A stretch of 64,000 bases of DNA, taken from positions 29,376-93,375 of the forward strand of contig JALOKP010000002.1 of assembly GCA_025456425.1 (NCBI GenBank), in the 5' to 3' direction. Each line of letters opens with the position of its first letter. Position 1 is the first letter of the stretch. Below are positions 1-9,249 of the stretch, in pieces. The translations under genes and the position numbers were made by a program. Source of the DNA: Acidobacteriota bacterium. Lineage in GTDB: Bacteria > Acidobacteriota > Polarisedimenticolia > J045. The notes below the pieces were generated by a model. That model worked only from the letters and a program-made list of their open reading frames with translations, was not told the DNA's origin and did no database searches.

Positions 1-628
1 CGCAGTTGATCCCGACGAAGGGGGCGTAACTGTCGGCCCCCTCGCCGAACATCGCGGCGTGGGCGAAGCGGGCGAACATCTCCTTGCCGGTCCCGCTCTC
101 GCCGGTGATCAGGATCGTGTTCACCCCGGCTTCAGCCAGCCGCGAGACCTCTTCCTTGAGCGACTCGATCACCGGCGAGACCCCGATGATCGGGCGCTCG
201 ACGATCTCGGCGCTCATCCGGCGCAGGGAGTCGACCTGGTCCTTCAGTGCGCGCTTCTCGAGCACGTTCGCAACGACGATCTTGACCTCGTCGAGGTCGA
301 AGGGCTTGGTCAGGTAGTCGGCGGCGCCCAGCTTCATCGCGCGGACCGCGGTCTCCGCGCTGTCGTCGGCGGTGAGCATGATCGCCTGCGCCGTGATCCC
401 TTCGTCGCGCATCTCCTGGAGCAGCTCGAGCCCGCTCTTCCCGGGCAGGTTGACGTCGAGCAGCGCGACGTCGGGCACGAAGCTGCGCGCCGCCTCGAGC
501 GCCGCTCCGGGGTCGTGCTCGACCCGCAGCTCGTAGCCCTCCTGGCGCAGCGCGCGCCCCAGCATCGAGCCGATCAGCTCGTCGTCGTCGAGGACGAGGA
601 TCCGTCCCTTGGGCCTGGCCGGCTTCAC
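1..628 (-). CDS. Sigma-54-dependent response regulator (NtrC family), receiver domain plus start of AAA+ domain; truncated by window edge
   Basis: Minus frame from GTG at 628 reads [112 protein letters not shown]...TILITGESGTGKEMFARFAHAAMF (receiver D, T, K and Walker A). Start overlaps the kinase stop (GTGA). Confidence 0.9.
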   Translation of the reverse strand, partial: MKPARPKGRILVLDDDELIGSMLGRALRQEGYELRVEHDPGAALEAARSFVPDVALLDVNLPGKSGLELLQEMRDEGITAQAIMLTADDSAETAVRAMKLGAADYLTKPFDLDEVKIVVANVLEKRALKDQVDSLRRMSAEIVERPIIGVSPVIESLKEEVSRLAEAGVNTILITGESGTGKEMFARFAHAAMFGEGADSYAPFVGINC

Positions 629-2076
629 GCTGCACTCTCCGCCCCAGCCGTCCGTGCCGGGATGCGGACGGTGAAAACCGCCCCGCCTCCCGGGTTGTCG
701 GCGACGCGTAGGGTACCACCCTGCTGCTCGATCAGCTGACGCGAGATCGCGAGCCCGAGCCCCGTTCCCTTGCCCTTGGTCGTGAAGAACGGCTCGAAGA
801 TCCGCTCGCGGCTCTCGGGCGGCACGCCCTTCCCGCTGTCCGCGACCTCGATCCGGACCATCCCGTCGGGATCCGCGCCCGTTCTGACCACCAGCGTTCC
901 GCCCTCCGGCATCGCCTCCAGCGCGTTCAGCAGCAGGTTGACCACCACCTGCTCGAGCTGCGCCGGATCGGCCACCGCCACCGCCCCGGAGCCCGCCTCC
1001 CGGACCAGGCGGATCGGCCGGGCGTGGGCCGGGGCAAAGCGCGGGTCGCGGCCGTAGAGCGACAGGCTCGAGGCGATCAGCGCGTCGACGTCGACCTCGG
1101 CGGGCTGGGGCCGCGGCGGCCGCGCGAAGGTCAGGAAACTCCTCATCAGCGTCTCGACGCGGACGACCTCCTGCCGCACCTTGCGCGCCACGTCGCGGTT
1201 CTCTTCCGTCATCGACTCCTCGCCGGCCAGGATCTCCATCGCCACCTTGATCCCGGCGAGCGGGTTCTTGATCTCGTGGGCCAGGCCTGCCGAGAGCCGG
1301 CCGAGCGCCGCCATCTGCTCGGCCCGCTGGCGCCCGACGATGTGCTCGCGCAGCGACGAGGCCATCGTATTGAAGGCCTCCCCGAGCTGGCCGAACTCGT
1401 CCGAGAGGCCAGGGACGCGGTAGTCGAGCTCGCCCGCCGAGAGCCGTCGCGTCGTGTCCAGCAGCACGCCGAGCGGCCGCGTGATCCCCCGCACGAAGAC
1501 GAATCCGAGACCAATCGAAACCAGCGGCCCGGCCGCCAGCAGGAACAGCAGCACGCCGGTCGTCTTGCGGATCGAGGCCAGCGCCCGCTGCGTGCTGGCC
1601 TCCAGCCGCGCGCCGGTCAGGGCGATCATGTCGCTGACCTGCTCGATCAGGTCCTCCCCGACCTGGAACGCATTGTCGCGCTCGGCACGGATGCGATCCG
1701 CGCCGGCCCGTACGGTCATGACCCGGCTGATCGCCTCCTGATACCCGATCGTCCGGCGCTCGAGGTCCTCGAGGCGCGCGGCGGTCGCCGCGTCGTGGTG
1801 GCAGTCCGAGCAGGTCCGGACGACGCGCCCCATGCTGCGGACGTGCGAGACGATCGTGTCGGTGTCGCGTGCGAAGCGCGTCTCGCGCAGCGCCAGGTCG
1901 GTCTGGACCCGCCGGATCTGGATCAGGTAGTGCTCCCGCAGGATCTCGACCTGGTGCAGCATGATCAGGTTGTCCAGGCGGTTGGTCGTGCTGCCGATCA
2001 GGTGCAGCACGTAGAGCCCGCCGCCCAGGAAGAGGATCGCGTAGATCGTCAGGCCGACGATGATCTTGGTCTTCAT
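625..2076 (-). CDS. Membrane sensor histidine kinase with periplasmic CXXCH motif, HAMP, HisKA ([12 protein letters not shown]), HATPase
   Basis: [26 protein letters not shown] signal/[19 protein letters not shown]-box [13 protein letters not shown]-boxes [32 protein letters not shown]. Confidence 0.93.
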   Translation of the reverse strand: MKTKIIVGLTIYAILFLGGGLYVLHLIGSTTNRLDNLIMLHQVEILREHYLIQIRRVQTDLALRETRFARDTDTIVSHVRSMGRVVRTCSDCHHDAATAARLEDLERRTIGYQEAISRVMTVRAGADRIRAERDNAFQVGEDLIEQVSDMIALTGARLEASTQRALASIRKTTGVLLFLLAAGPLVSIGLGFVFVRGITRPLGVLLDTTRRLSAGELDYRVPGLSDEFGQLGEAFNTMASSLREHIVGRQRAEQMAALGRLSAGLAHEIKNPLAGIKVAMEILAGEESMTEENRDVARKVRQEVVRVETLMRSFLTFARPPRPQPAEVDVDALIASSLSLYGRDPRFAPAHARPIRLVREAGSGAVAVADPAQLEQVVVNLLLNALEAMPEGGTLVVRTGADPDGMVRIEVADSGKGVPPESRERIFEPFFTTKGKGTGLGLAISRQLIEQQGGTLRVADNPGGGAVFTVRIPARTAGAESAA

Positions 2077-3020
2077 CGGCTGTTGTCGTACTGGTAGCGG
2101 TCGAGGTCGAGGCCGATCTCGCGCGCAAGGCGGTAGACCGGCTCGTAGTCCTCGTCCCGGGTCTCGATGAAGCGCACCGCCCCGAGGCTCTCGAGGGCGC
2201 GCCTTCCATGCGGATCCTCGTGCATCGTCAGCAGCGCCTCGCGCAGCCGGGCCCGCAGTTCCGGCGGGAGTCCGCGCCGCAGCGCGAGACCGTTCTCCGG
2301 GACGTCGGGCGAGCGGGCCAGGAAGGTCAGGTCGGAGACCACGCGCGGATCCTCGCCCGCCATCCGCTCGAGCACGCTGCTCTTGGCCGCACCCGCGTCG
2401 GCACGCCCGTCGAGGACGTCGCGGATCACGTCCTCGTGCGTTCCCGCGAAATAGGTCTCGCCCAGGAAGGTCCGGTAGTCCTTGACTCCGTGCCGCGCCA
2501 GGAACTCCAGCGGCAGCAGGTAGCCGGCCGTCGTGGCCTGGTCGACGAAGGCGAAACGCTTGCCGCGCAGCCCCGCGGCGTCGCGAATCCCACTGTCGCG
2601 GCGGACGAGGACGACGCCGAAGTAGGTCGATCGCCCGTTCTGCATCACCGGTCGGGCGATGGCGTCGACGTCGAGACGGCGGTGCGCCAGGACGTAGGTG
2701 AAACTGCCGAAAAATGCCCCGTCGAGCCCGGCCGACTCGAAGTTGGTCACGACGTTGCCGTAGCGCGGCAGGATCTCGAGGTGGATCCCCCTCCCGACGC
2801 GGGCCGAGAGGTAGGCTGCGAGCGGCTCGTAGCGCTCGAGCTGCCGGAAGATGTTGCGCTCCGGGAGCAGGCCGATCTGAAGCTCCTGGTCCGGCGCCGC
2901 CCGGGGCGGCTCGGCCGGCGAGGGGAGCGCGGTCCCGTGCAGGCCCGGCGGCGCCTCGTTCCCGCCACAGGCGACGGCCAGCGCGCCGAGGACGACGGAT
3001 ACCCTGCGCCCCCATCTCAC
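2073..3020 (-). CDS. PhnD-like phosphate/phosphonate-type periplasmic substrate-binding lipoprotein
   Basis: Lipobox LGALAVACGGN; LQIGLLPERNIFRQLERYEPLAAYLSARVG... typical of PhnD-like SBPs; ATGA overlap with kinase gene. Confidence 0.85.
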   Translation of the reverse strand: MRWGRRVSVVLGALAVACGGNEAPPGLHGTALPSPAEPPRAAPDQELQIGLLPERNIFRQLERYEPLAAYLSARVGRGIHLEILPRYGNVVTNFESAGLDGAFFGSFTYVLAHRRLDVDAIARPVMQNGRSTYFGVVLVRRDSGIRDAAGLRGKRFAFVDQATTAGYLLPLEFLARHGVKDYRTFLGETYFAGTHEDVIRDVLDGRADAGAAKSSVLERMAGEDPRVVSDLTFLARSPDVPENGLALRRGLPPELRARLREALLTMHEDPHGRRALESLGAVRFIETRDEDYEPVYRLAREIGLDLDRYQYDNSR

Positions 3021-3082
3021 GCTGCGCCCTCCGCTCCGGCCGGCGGTCGCCGGTCCGGGTCCGCCCTGCTCCCCCGCAACGC

Positions 3083-3991
3083 CTAACGCGCGATCGCGAA
3101 GACCTGGACGCGGTTGTTGTCCCGGTCGGCCACGAGCAGCGTGCCCGCCGGGTCGTAGGCGACGGCCGACGGGAAGCGCAGGAACCCCTCGCGTACCCCC
3201 ATCGTGCCCTGCCGGCCCTGGAACGAGCCATCCGGGCCGAGGATCACGATCCCATCCCCATACTGGTCGACGACGAAGAGGTGCCCCGAGTCGGCCGCCG
3301 CGAGGCTGGTCGCGAACTCGAGCTCCTGCGCCAGGCTGCCGCCGAACGGCGCCGCCTCGGTCGTCCCGGTGCGCACTACCCAGGCCTGCTGGCCGAGGCT
3401 GTCGATCAGGTAGAGGTTCCCGCGCGGGTCGAGCGCGAGGTCGGAGAAGAAAGTCCGGCCGGCGGGGAGCGCGATCTCGCGCGCCAGCTTCCCGGCGGCG
3501 TCGAGCACGATCACCCGCGGCACCGAGACGTCGAGCACGAAGAGCTGGTCCTGGCGATCGACGGCAAAGCTGCGCACGGCCGGCGCGCCGGCGGCCGGCA
3601 GCTCGACGAAGCCGCGGAAGGCTCCGGACGACGAGACGCGCGCGATCCGGCGCGACTTCCCGTCGAGCACCAGCAGGTCGCCCTTGGACGTGAACTCCAT
3701 CCGCGTCGGATACGGCACCTCGGCCAGCTTGTACTCGGCGACCGGCTGGGCCCCTTCCGGCGCCATCCGGAAGGTGACGATCCGCCCGGCCCCGGTGTCG
3801 GACACGGCCACCGCGGATTCAGGCCCGAAGGCGACCCCCTCCGGCTCGGTCAGCGCGGCGCCCTTGGAGTCGGTGTAGAGCGGGGCCTGGGCCCGCAGCT
3901 TCAGCCCGCCCGCGGCCTGCGAGGCGGGAAGCAGCGCCCCCCCCAGCAGCGCCGCCAGCGCCCACGACACAACGACGATTCTCCGGCGCAC
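3083..3991 (-). CDS. Secreted NHL-repeat six-bladed propeller-like protein
   Basis: Signal peptide; repeated GNLYLIDS / GHLFVVDQYGDGIVILGPDG / FPSAVAYDPAGTLLVADRDNNRVQVF blades. Confidence 0.85.
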   Translation of the reverse strand: MRRRIVVVSWALAALLGGALLPASQAAGGLKLRAQAPLYTDSKGAALTEPEGVAFGPESAVAVSDTGAGRIVTFRMAPEGAQPVAEYKLAEVPYPTRMEFTSKGDLLVLDGKSRRIARVSSSGAFRGFVELPAAGAPAVRSFAVDRQDQLFVLDVSVPRVIVLDAAGKLAREIALPAGRTFFSDLALDPRGNLYLIDSLGQQAWVVRTGTTEAAPFGGSLAQELEFATSLAAADSGHLFVVDQYGDGIVILGPDGSFQGRQGTMGVREGFLRFPSAVAYDPAGTLLVADRDNNRVQVFAIAR

Positions 3992-3995
3992 GGCC

Positions 3996-5267
3996 CTACC
4001 TCCTGAAATCCTGGTGACAGGTCACGCACAGGTCCCGCTTCTTGTCCTGCCAGGTGATGTACTTGTGCGCCGAGCCGTGCGAGTCGTGGCAGCTCAGGCA
4101 GTCGACGCGGACGTTCTTGTTGCGCGGGTCGACGACCTCCTTGCCGATCGGGTGCGACGAGTGTTCCTTCCAATCGTGGCAGGTGCTGCAGACGGCCGTC
4201 GAATCGGCGGCATTGAAGAGCAGCACGGTGTTCGAGCCGTGCGGCGAGTGACAGGCCGAGCAGTTGCCGTCGGCCACCGGCTGGTGCTTGGCGGCCGACT
4301 CGCGCGCCTGCCGGACCGCGTCGGAGTGGCAGGACCCGCAGACGTCGATCTCCGGGGCCGCGAGCAGCTTGCCGGCCTTGGAGGCGTGCGGCCGGTGGCA
4401 GTTGAGGCAGGCCTCGCGATCGAGCACCGGCCAGTGGACCCGGTTGAGCGCCAGCGTCGCGTTGACCAGCTCGCTGTGGCAGCCCTTGCAGCCGTCGAGC
4501 CCGGACTTCTTCACCTTGAGCGCGTCGGGCGAGGCGGCCTCGTAGTGGCAGGTGGCGCACATCCGGTTGGCGACCGGCTGGTGGACGCTGGTCCACAGGA
4601 TCCCCTTCTGGCTCGAGCCGTGGGGGTCGTGGCACGAGGAGCAGTCGGAGCTCCCGACCGGGTAGTTGAGGTGCGCGGTCCGGAACGGCCCGGCGTCGGT
4701 CTTGTGGCACTCGACGCACAGCCCGGGCGCCGGCTTCACCAGCAGGCTGCCGGCGCCCTTGGAGGCGTGCGGGTCGTGACATCCCAGGCAGGACTTGCCG
4801 ATCGGCCCGTGCTTGAACTTCGCGGCCTCGATCGATTTCCCTACATCGGCATGGCACTTGAAGCAGAGCGCGCTTCCGGAGGCCAGCAACTGGTCCTTGT
4901 TCGCCGAGGCGTGCGGATCGTGACACTTGGTGCACTGGCCGTCGACCGCGTCCTGGTGCGCGCTCTTCGCCCCGGCCGGAACGATGTCGGCGTGGCAGGT
5001 CGCGCAGATCTTGTCGGCGTCGGCCGCGAGCAGCTTGCCGTGCGACGAGGCGTGGGGGCTGTGGCAGTCGCTGCACTCGCCGGCCTTGACCGGCGTGTGG
5101 ATGAAGGCCTGCTTCATCGTCTCCTGGAACTGGGCGTGGCAGGAGAGGCAGGCCTTGCCCTTGGCCCCGGGCTTCAGCTTGTACTTGACCTCATCGGTCT
5201 GGCCGGCGGCGGCGGAGACGGCGAGCAGGGCCGAGAGGACGAACGCGACGGTGAGCCGGGCTCTCAT
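3996..5267 (-). CDS. Secreted multiheme c-type cytochrome, 16 CXXCH motifs
   Basis: Signal peptide MRARLTVAFVLSALLAVSAAAGQ; 16 CXXCH counted in the translation, many CXXCHDPHAS/GS. Confidence 0.95.
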   Translation of the reverse strand: MRARLTVAFVLSALLAVSAAAGQTDEVKYKLKPGAKGKACLSCHAQFQETMKQAFIHTPVKAGECSDCHSPHASSHGKLLAADADKICATCHADIVPAGAKSAHQDAVDGQCTKCHDPHASANKDQLLASGSALCFKCHADVGKSIEAAKFKHGPIGKSCLGCHDPHASKGAGSLLVKPAPGLCVECHKTDAGPFRTAHLNYPVGSSDCSSCHDPHGSSQKGILWTSVHQPVANRMCATCHYEAASPDALKVKKSGLDGCKGCHSELVNATLALNRVHWPVLDREACLNCHRPHASKAGKLLAAPEIDVCGSCHSDAVRQARESAAKHQPVADGNCSACHSPHGSNTVLLFNAADSTAVCSTCHDWKEHSSHPIGKEVVDPRNKNVRVDCLSCHDSHGSAHKYITWQDKKRDLCVTCHQDFRR

Positions 5268-5277
5268 GACTCGTCTC

Positions 5278-7242
5278 CTAGCGCTTCGTCACGGTGTGGC
5301 ACTCCTCGCAGGAGCCGCCGACGAAGGGGGCGTGGACCTGGGCCTGGAACAGGTTCGGGTCCTTGGAGGCGTGGGGGGCGTGACAACCGACGCAGTTCAT
5401 CACCGCGGGGTCGATCCCGAGGTGCGCGTTCGAGAAGGCCGCGTCCTTGACGTCGTGGCAGGTCGCACAGAGCGTCCCCTGCGGCTCGGTCAGGAGCGCC
5501 TTGTGCACCCCCTCGTGGGGTCGGTGGCAGGTCTGGCAGTCGCTCTCGACCGGCGAGTGTACGGTGCCCGCCTTCAGGCTCTCGCCCAGCGTCTTGTGGC
5601 ACGACAGGCAGAGGTCGGTCCCCGAGGCCAGCATCAGCTTGGGGAGCTTCGTCGCGTGCGCGCTGTGGCAGCTCGAACATTGGCCGTCGACGACCGGCTG
5701 GTGCCGGGCTTTCGCGGTCTTGACCGCGTCGGTCACGTCGGCGTGGCACTCCCCGCAGACCTGCGACTGCCCGGCCTTCATCAGGCCGGTCACGTTCGAG
5801 GCGTGGGACACGTGGCAGGTGGCGCAGTCGCCGGACTCGAACGGCATGTGGACGGTCTGCCCCTCCGCCGGCTTCATCATCCCGCCGTGGCAGCTCGCGC
5901 AGAGCGCGGAGCCGGTCTTGGACAGCAGCTTCGGCTCCGCCGCGCCGTGCGCGGAGTGGCAGGCCGAGCAGGTCCCGTTGAGGACCGGCGCGTGAACGCT
6001 GGTCCTCGCGAACTCGGCCTCGGAGTCGCTGTGGCAGCCGTAGCAGACCCGGTCCTCGCGATCGGCCAGGAGGTGCGGCACCGAGGACCCGTGCGGATCG
6101 TGACAGGACGAGCACATCCCCTCCTGGAACGGGGTGTGCGCCGCCTTGAAGGTCTCGGTCTTCTGCTTGGTGTGGCAGGGGTAGCAAAGTTCGGCGTCCT
6201 TGGCGAGCAGCAGCCCCTTCTCCTTCGCCGCGTGCGCGCCGTGGCAGGACAGGCACCCCTTCCCCTCGCTCACCGCCTTGTGCTTGACCGTGACCGCCGC
6301 GGTCTGTTCCTTGTGGCAGTCCGCGCACAGCGCGTTGCCGCCGTGGAGCAGCAGGTCGGTCGACTGGGAGGCGTGAGGATCGTGGCAGGACGAGCACATC
6401 CCCGCGGTGAACGGGGCGTGGACCACCTTCGCACCGCCGGTCAGCGCCGCCTCGTCGTGACAGTTCGAGCAGAGCGCCGCACCGTCCCCGGTCACCGCGA
6501 ACGGCTTGGCCTCCTTGGCGTCGGCGTGGCAGGCGCTGCAGCTGCCCGAGGCCATCGGGTCGTGCGCGCTGACCTTGAGCAGCCCCTTCTGGACCGAGCT
6601 GTGGGGATCGTGGCAGACGGAACAGTCGGCGTTCTGGACGGGGTAGTTCTCGTGGGCCTTGCGGAACGGCTCCTTGGCCGGGTCGTGGCACTCGGCGCAG
6701 AGCGCCCCCTTGGCCTTCAGCAGCAGGTCGGGCTGATCGGCGCTGTGTGAGCCGTGGCAGGCGGTGCAGCCGGTCGTCTTGAGCGGGGCGTGGACCACGG
6801 CCTGCTCGTACGGCTTGCGGTCGTGGCACTCGTAGCAGGCCGCGGCCCCCTGCGCCTTCATGAGGGCGGCGCCGGTCGACCCGTGCGGGTCGTGGCAGTT
6901 GATGCACTTGCCGCGCTTGACCGGCGTGTGGACCTGGGGCTTCGTCAGGCCGAGCGCGTCCTTGGTGTGGCAGCTCTCGCAGAGCTGGTTGCCGTCCTTC
7001 TTCAACAGCAGCTTGGGGACCAGCCCGTGCCTCAGGTGGCAGTCCTCGCAGCGCCCCTCCTTCAGGCCGGGGTGGACGCTCGCGTAGGACTTCATCGTGT
7101 CGGCGAACTTCGTGTGGCAGTCGAGGCAGGCCTTCTTCTCGACCTTCTTCTGGGCGAGTGCCGGAGTCGCCGCGAACGCGGCAGCGAGCAGGACGAGCAG
7201 GGTCCCGCACAGGATCGACCGGCCAGCGGACTGAGGTCGCAT
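5278..7242 (-). CDS. Secreted multiheme c-type cytochrome, 26 CXXCH motifs
   Basis: Start chosen at MRPQSAGRSILCGTLLVLLAAAFAATPALAQ (signal peptide); 26 CXXCH counted in the translation. Confidence 0.95.
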   Translation of the reverse strand: MRPQSAGRSILCGTLLVLLAAAFAATPALAQKKVEKKACLDCHTKFADTMKSYASVHPGLKEGRCEDCHLRHGLVPKLLLKKDGNQLCESCHTKDALGLTKPQVHTPVKRGKCINCHDPHGSTGAALMKAQGAAACYECHDRKPYEQAVVHAPLKTTGCTACHGSHSADQPDLLLKAKGALCAECHDPAKEPFRKAHENYPVQNADCSVCHDPHSSVQKGLLKVSAHDPMASGSCSACHADAKEAKPFAVTGDGAALCSNCHDEAALTGGAKVVHAPFTAGMCSSCHDPHASQSTDLLLHGGNALCADCHKEQTAAVTVKHKAVSEGKGCLSCHGAHAAKEKGLLLAKDAELCYPCHTKQKTETFKAAHTPFQEGMCSSCHDPHGSSVPHLLADREDRVCYGCHSDSEAEFARTSVHAPVLNGTCSACHSAHGAAEPKLLSKTGSALCASCHGGMMKPAEGQTVHMPFESGDCATCHVSHASNVTGLMKAGQSQVCGECHADVTDAVKTAKARHQPVVDGQCSSCHSAHATKLPKLMLASGTDLCLSCHKTLGESLKAGTVHSPVESDCQTCHRPHEGVHKALLTEPQGTLCATCHDVKDAAFSNAHLGIDPAVMNCVGCHAPHASKDPNLFQAQVHAPFVGGSCEECHTVTKR

Positions 7243-7330
7243 GACGTGCTCCACTTCCAAGCCCCCCAACGGCACCTATTCTAGGGGTGAATACTATCGC
7301 GCGGCAAGTTTGTTAGTTTCTCTTGTAACT

Positions 7331-7358
7331 AGACTACTCGGCCCGCGACGTAAGTCAA
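7331..7358 (-). promoter_or_regulatory. Possible sigma-70-type promoter upstream of 26-heme cytochrome
   Basis: Minus strand TTGACT - 16 nt - TAGTCT in the ~200-nt gap before the cytochrome gene. Confidence 0.35.
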
Positions 7359-7443
7359 GGCCGCCCCCGGGTTAGGCGTCCTGGGCTGCCGGGATCTGTC
7401 CGGAATTAAGGCGATAGTCAGGCGAAAACAACCTCGCGGCCAC

Positions 7444-9168
7444 TCAGCTCGGACCCTTCAAGTCGTTCATGATCAATCGCTTCAGGGCATCCCCCGTCGC
7501 GTAGACCTTGACCTCGGAGGACTTCCTCAACGCGGCCGAGGTCTTCTCCAGCGTCTTCGCCAGCTGCTCCGCGTACACCGTCTCCGAGATCGGTTTCCTG
7601 ACCGCTTCCAGCTTCTGGACCTGGGAAGGCCGGAGGTCCCGGACCACCAGCACGTGGAACGGCCCGGTCGCCGACTCCTCGTAGAAGCGGTAGTCCCCGG
7701 TGCGCGCGCCCTTCACCGCCTTCTGCAGGCCGGGCGGCAGCGAGCCCATCACCACGAGGCTGCCGGAGACCTTGTGCTCGGCCGCCTCCCTGGCCGAAAG
7801 CAGCCCCTTCGCGTTGGTCTTGAGCCAGTTCCAGTCGGCCCCCTTCTGCAGTTTCGCGAAGGCATCCTGGGCATCGGCGCGGTTCGCGAACCCCAGCGCA
7901 TCGAGCTGAACCATCTCCGGGGTGGTGTAGTCCTTCTGATGCTTGTCGTAATAGGCCTTGACCTCAGCCTCGGGGATCTTGACCTCGGGGAGGATCGCGC
8001 GCTTGACGTACATCTCGAACAGCACCTGGTCCTCGGCGCGGGCCAGGCGCTCCTTGAACTCCTTCGTCTCCTCGATCTTCGCGGTTTTCCCCTCGAGCAC
8101 GATCACGCGGCGGTTGATGCTGTCCTCCAGGACCGGTTTCTTCTCGTCGTTGATCCGTTTGGTCGGGTCGGAGGCGGCCTTTTCGACGCCGTGAAAGTAG
8201 CGACGCTGCATGCCCTGGGACAACTCGGCCACCGTGATGGGCGCGTCGCCCTTGATCGTGGCCAGCGGCCGGGTGTCCTTGGCCAGTTCGGCCACGGCCC
8301 CCTTCTTCGTGTAATCGAGCGAATCCAGCAGCTTCTGGTCGATCGTCGCATACTTGGCCCGGAGCGCCGCGGAGTACTTCTCGATCGTCGCTTCGCGCTT
8401 CAGCTCCAGCGCCTTCGCGGTGGCCTGCGCGCGCGCGTCCGGGTCCGGGGGGTAGTTCACCGCGACGAGGTGGACGACCGCCCATTCCTTCGGGCTCTGC
8501 ATCACGGGTCCCGTCTGACCCGGCTTGAGGATCCCGAGCAGCTTGACCACGCTCGGGAGCATCTCGGACTCCTTGTGCTTCTGAGGGCCGTCCGGTCCCG
8601 TCCCCTTCCCGGCGTCGCGCACCGCCTTGGCGGTCTTGAAGAACTCGCCACCCGCCTTGATCCGGGCCTCGAAATCCTTGGCGTCCTTCTCGCTCTGAAA
8701 GAACACCGACCCGATCGTGTATTCGCGGGTGTAGTCCCTCGTGTAGCGCTCGACGACCGCCGGGTCGGGCTTCAGGTCGGCCGTCTGGCGGGCGATCAGC
8801 ATGTCCCGGGTGATCGATCGCCGGATCTCGTCCGTCGCCTTGCGGAACTCGGGGTCGTCCTCGAACCCCGCGGCGCGCGCCTCCTGCGAGATCAGCTTGG
8901 CGGTGATCATCCGGTCGAGCAGCGCGGACGGGTCCTGGCTCGCGGGCGCGGCTGCCTCGGCCGCCTCGGACTGCATGTGAAGGGTCGCGAGCTGGCGCTC
9001 GACCTCTTCCAGCGAGATCGGAGCACCGTTGACGACTGCCACGGCGCGCACGCCATCGACCACCGGAAGGGTCGCGGGTGCGGCGGCGGGCGGGGTGGCT
9101 GGCACCGCCGAAGCGGACCCGGCCAGGAGGGCAGTCGAGAGCAGAAAGAGGCGTCGCATCAGGGGCAT
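7444..9168 (-). CDS. Exported parvulin/SurA-like peptidyl-prolyl cis-trans isomerase
   Basis: Signal peptide; VVNGAPISLEEVERQLATLHMQ N-domain; EYTIGSVFFQSEKDAKDFEARIKAGGEFFKTAKAV and YTTPEMVQLDALGFANRADAQDAFAKLQKGADW parvulin-like segments. Alternative start MRRLFLL at 9159. Confidence 0.8.
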   Translation of the reverse strand: MPLMRRLFLLSTALLAGSASAVPATPPAAAPATLPVVDGVRAVAVVNGAPISLEEVERQLATLHMQSEAAEAAAPASQDPSALLDRMITAKLISQEARAAGFEDDPEFRKATDEIRRSITRDMLIARQTADLKPDPAVVERYTRDYTREYTIGSVFFQSEKDAKDFEARIKAGGEFFKTAKAVRDAGKGTGPDGPQKHKESEMLPSVVKLLGILKPGQTGPVMQSPKEWAVVHLVAVNYPPDPDARAQATAKALELKREATIEKYSAALRAKYATIDQKLLDSLDYTKKGAVAELAKDTRPLATIKGDAPITVAELSQGMQRRYFHGVEKAASDPTKRINDEKKPVLEDSINRRVIVLEGKTAKIEETKEFKERLARAEDQVLFEMYVKRAILPEVKIPEAEVKAYYDKHQKDYTTPEMVQLDALGFANRADAQDAFAKLQKGADWNWLKTNAKGLLSAREAAEHKVSGSLVVMGSLPPGLQKAVKGARTGDYRFYEESATGPFHVLVVRDLRPSQVQKLEAVRKPISETVYAEQLAKTLEKTSAALRKSSEVKVYATGDALKRLIMNDLKGPS

Positions 9169-9249
9169 CCTATGGGCGTGGACTGTGAAGGTTCCCGCCG
9201 GTCAGAGGAGGCAAGATAGCCGATGGCCGGCCGCCGCGCCCGCGCCCGG

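Noticed and set aside
625-3231. 868-aa fusion ORF in the track
   Set aside because: Only the C-terminal part from MKTKII is coding; upstream part overlaps the real PhnD-like gene in another frame
4014-6750. Long plus-strand ORFs (478 and 607 aa) opposite the multiheme cytochromes, and many similar overlapping ORFs throughout
   Set aside because: Antisense of real genes; arise from high GC bias and repetitive CXXCH codons; biased composition (R/A/G/V rich), no recognisable domains
4000-7240. Regularly spaced near-repeats (gtggcag/cgtggcagg) resembling an array
   Set aside because: Periodicity comes from codons for CXXCH heme motifs within two intact genes; spacing variable and not CRISPR-like
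7423-7443. Sigma-54-like TGGCCGCGAGGTTGTT upstream of the 26-heme gene
   Set aside because: The -12 dinucleotide is GT rather than the nearly invariant GC
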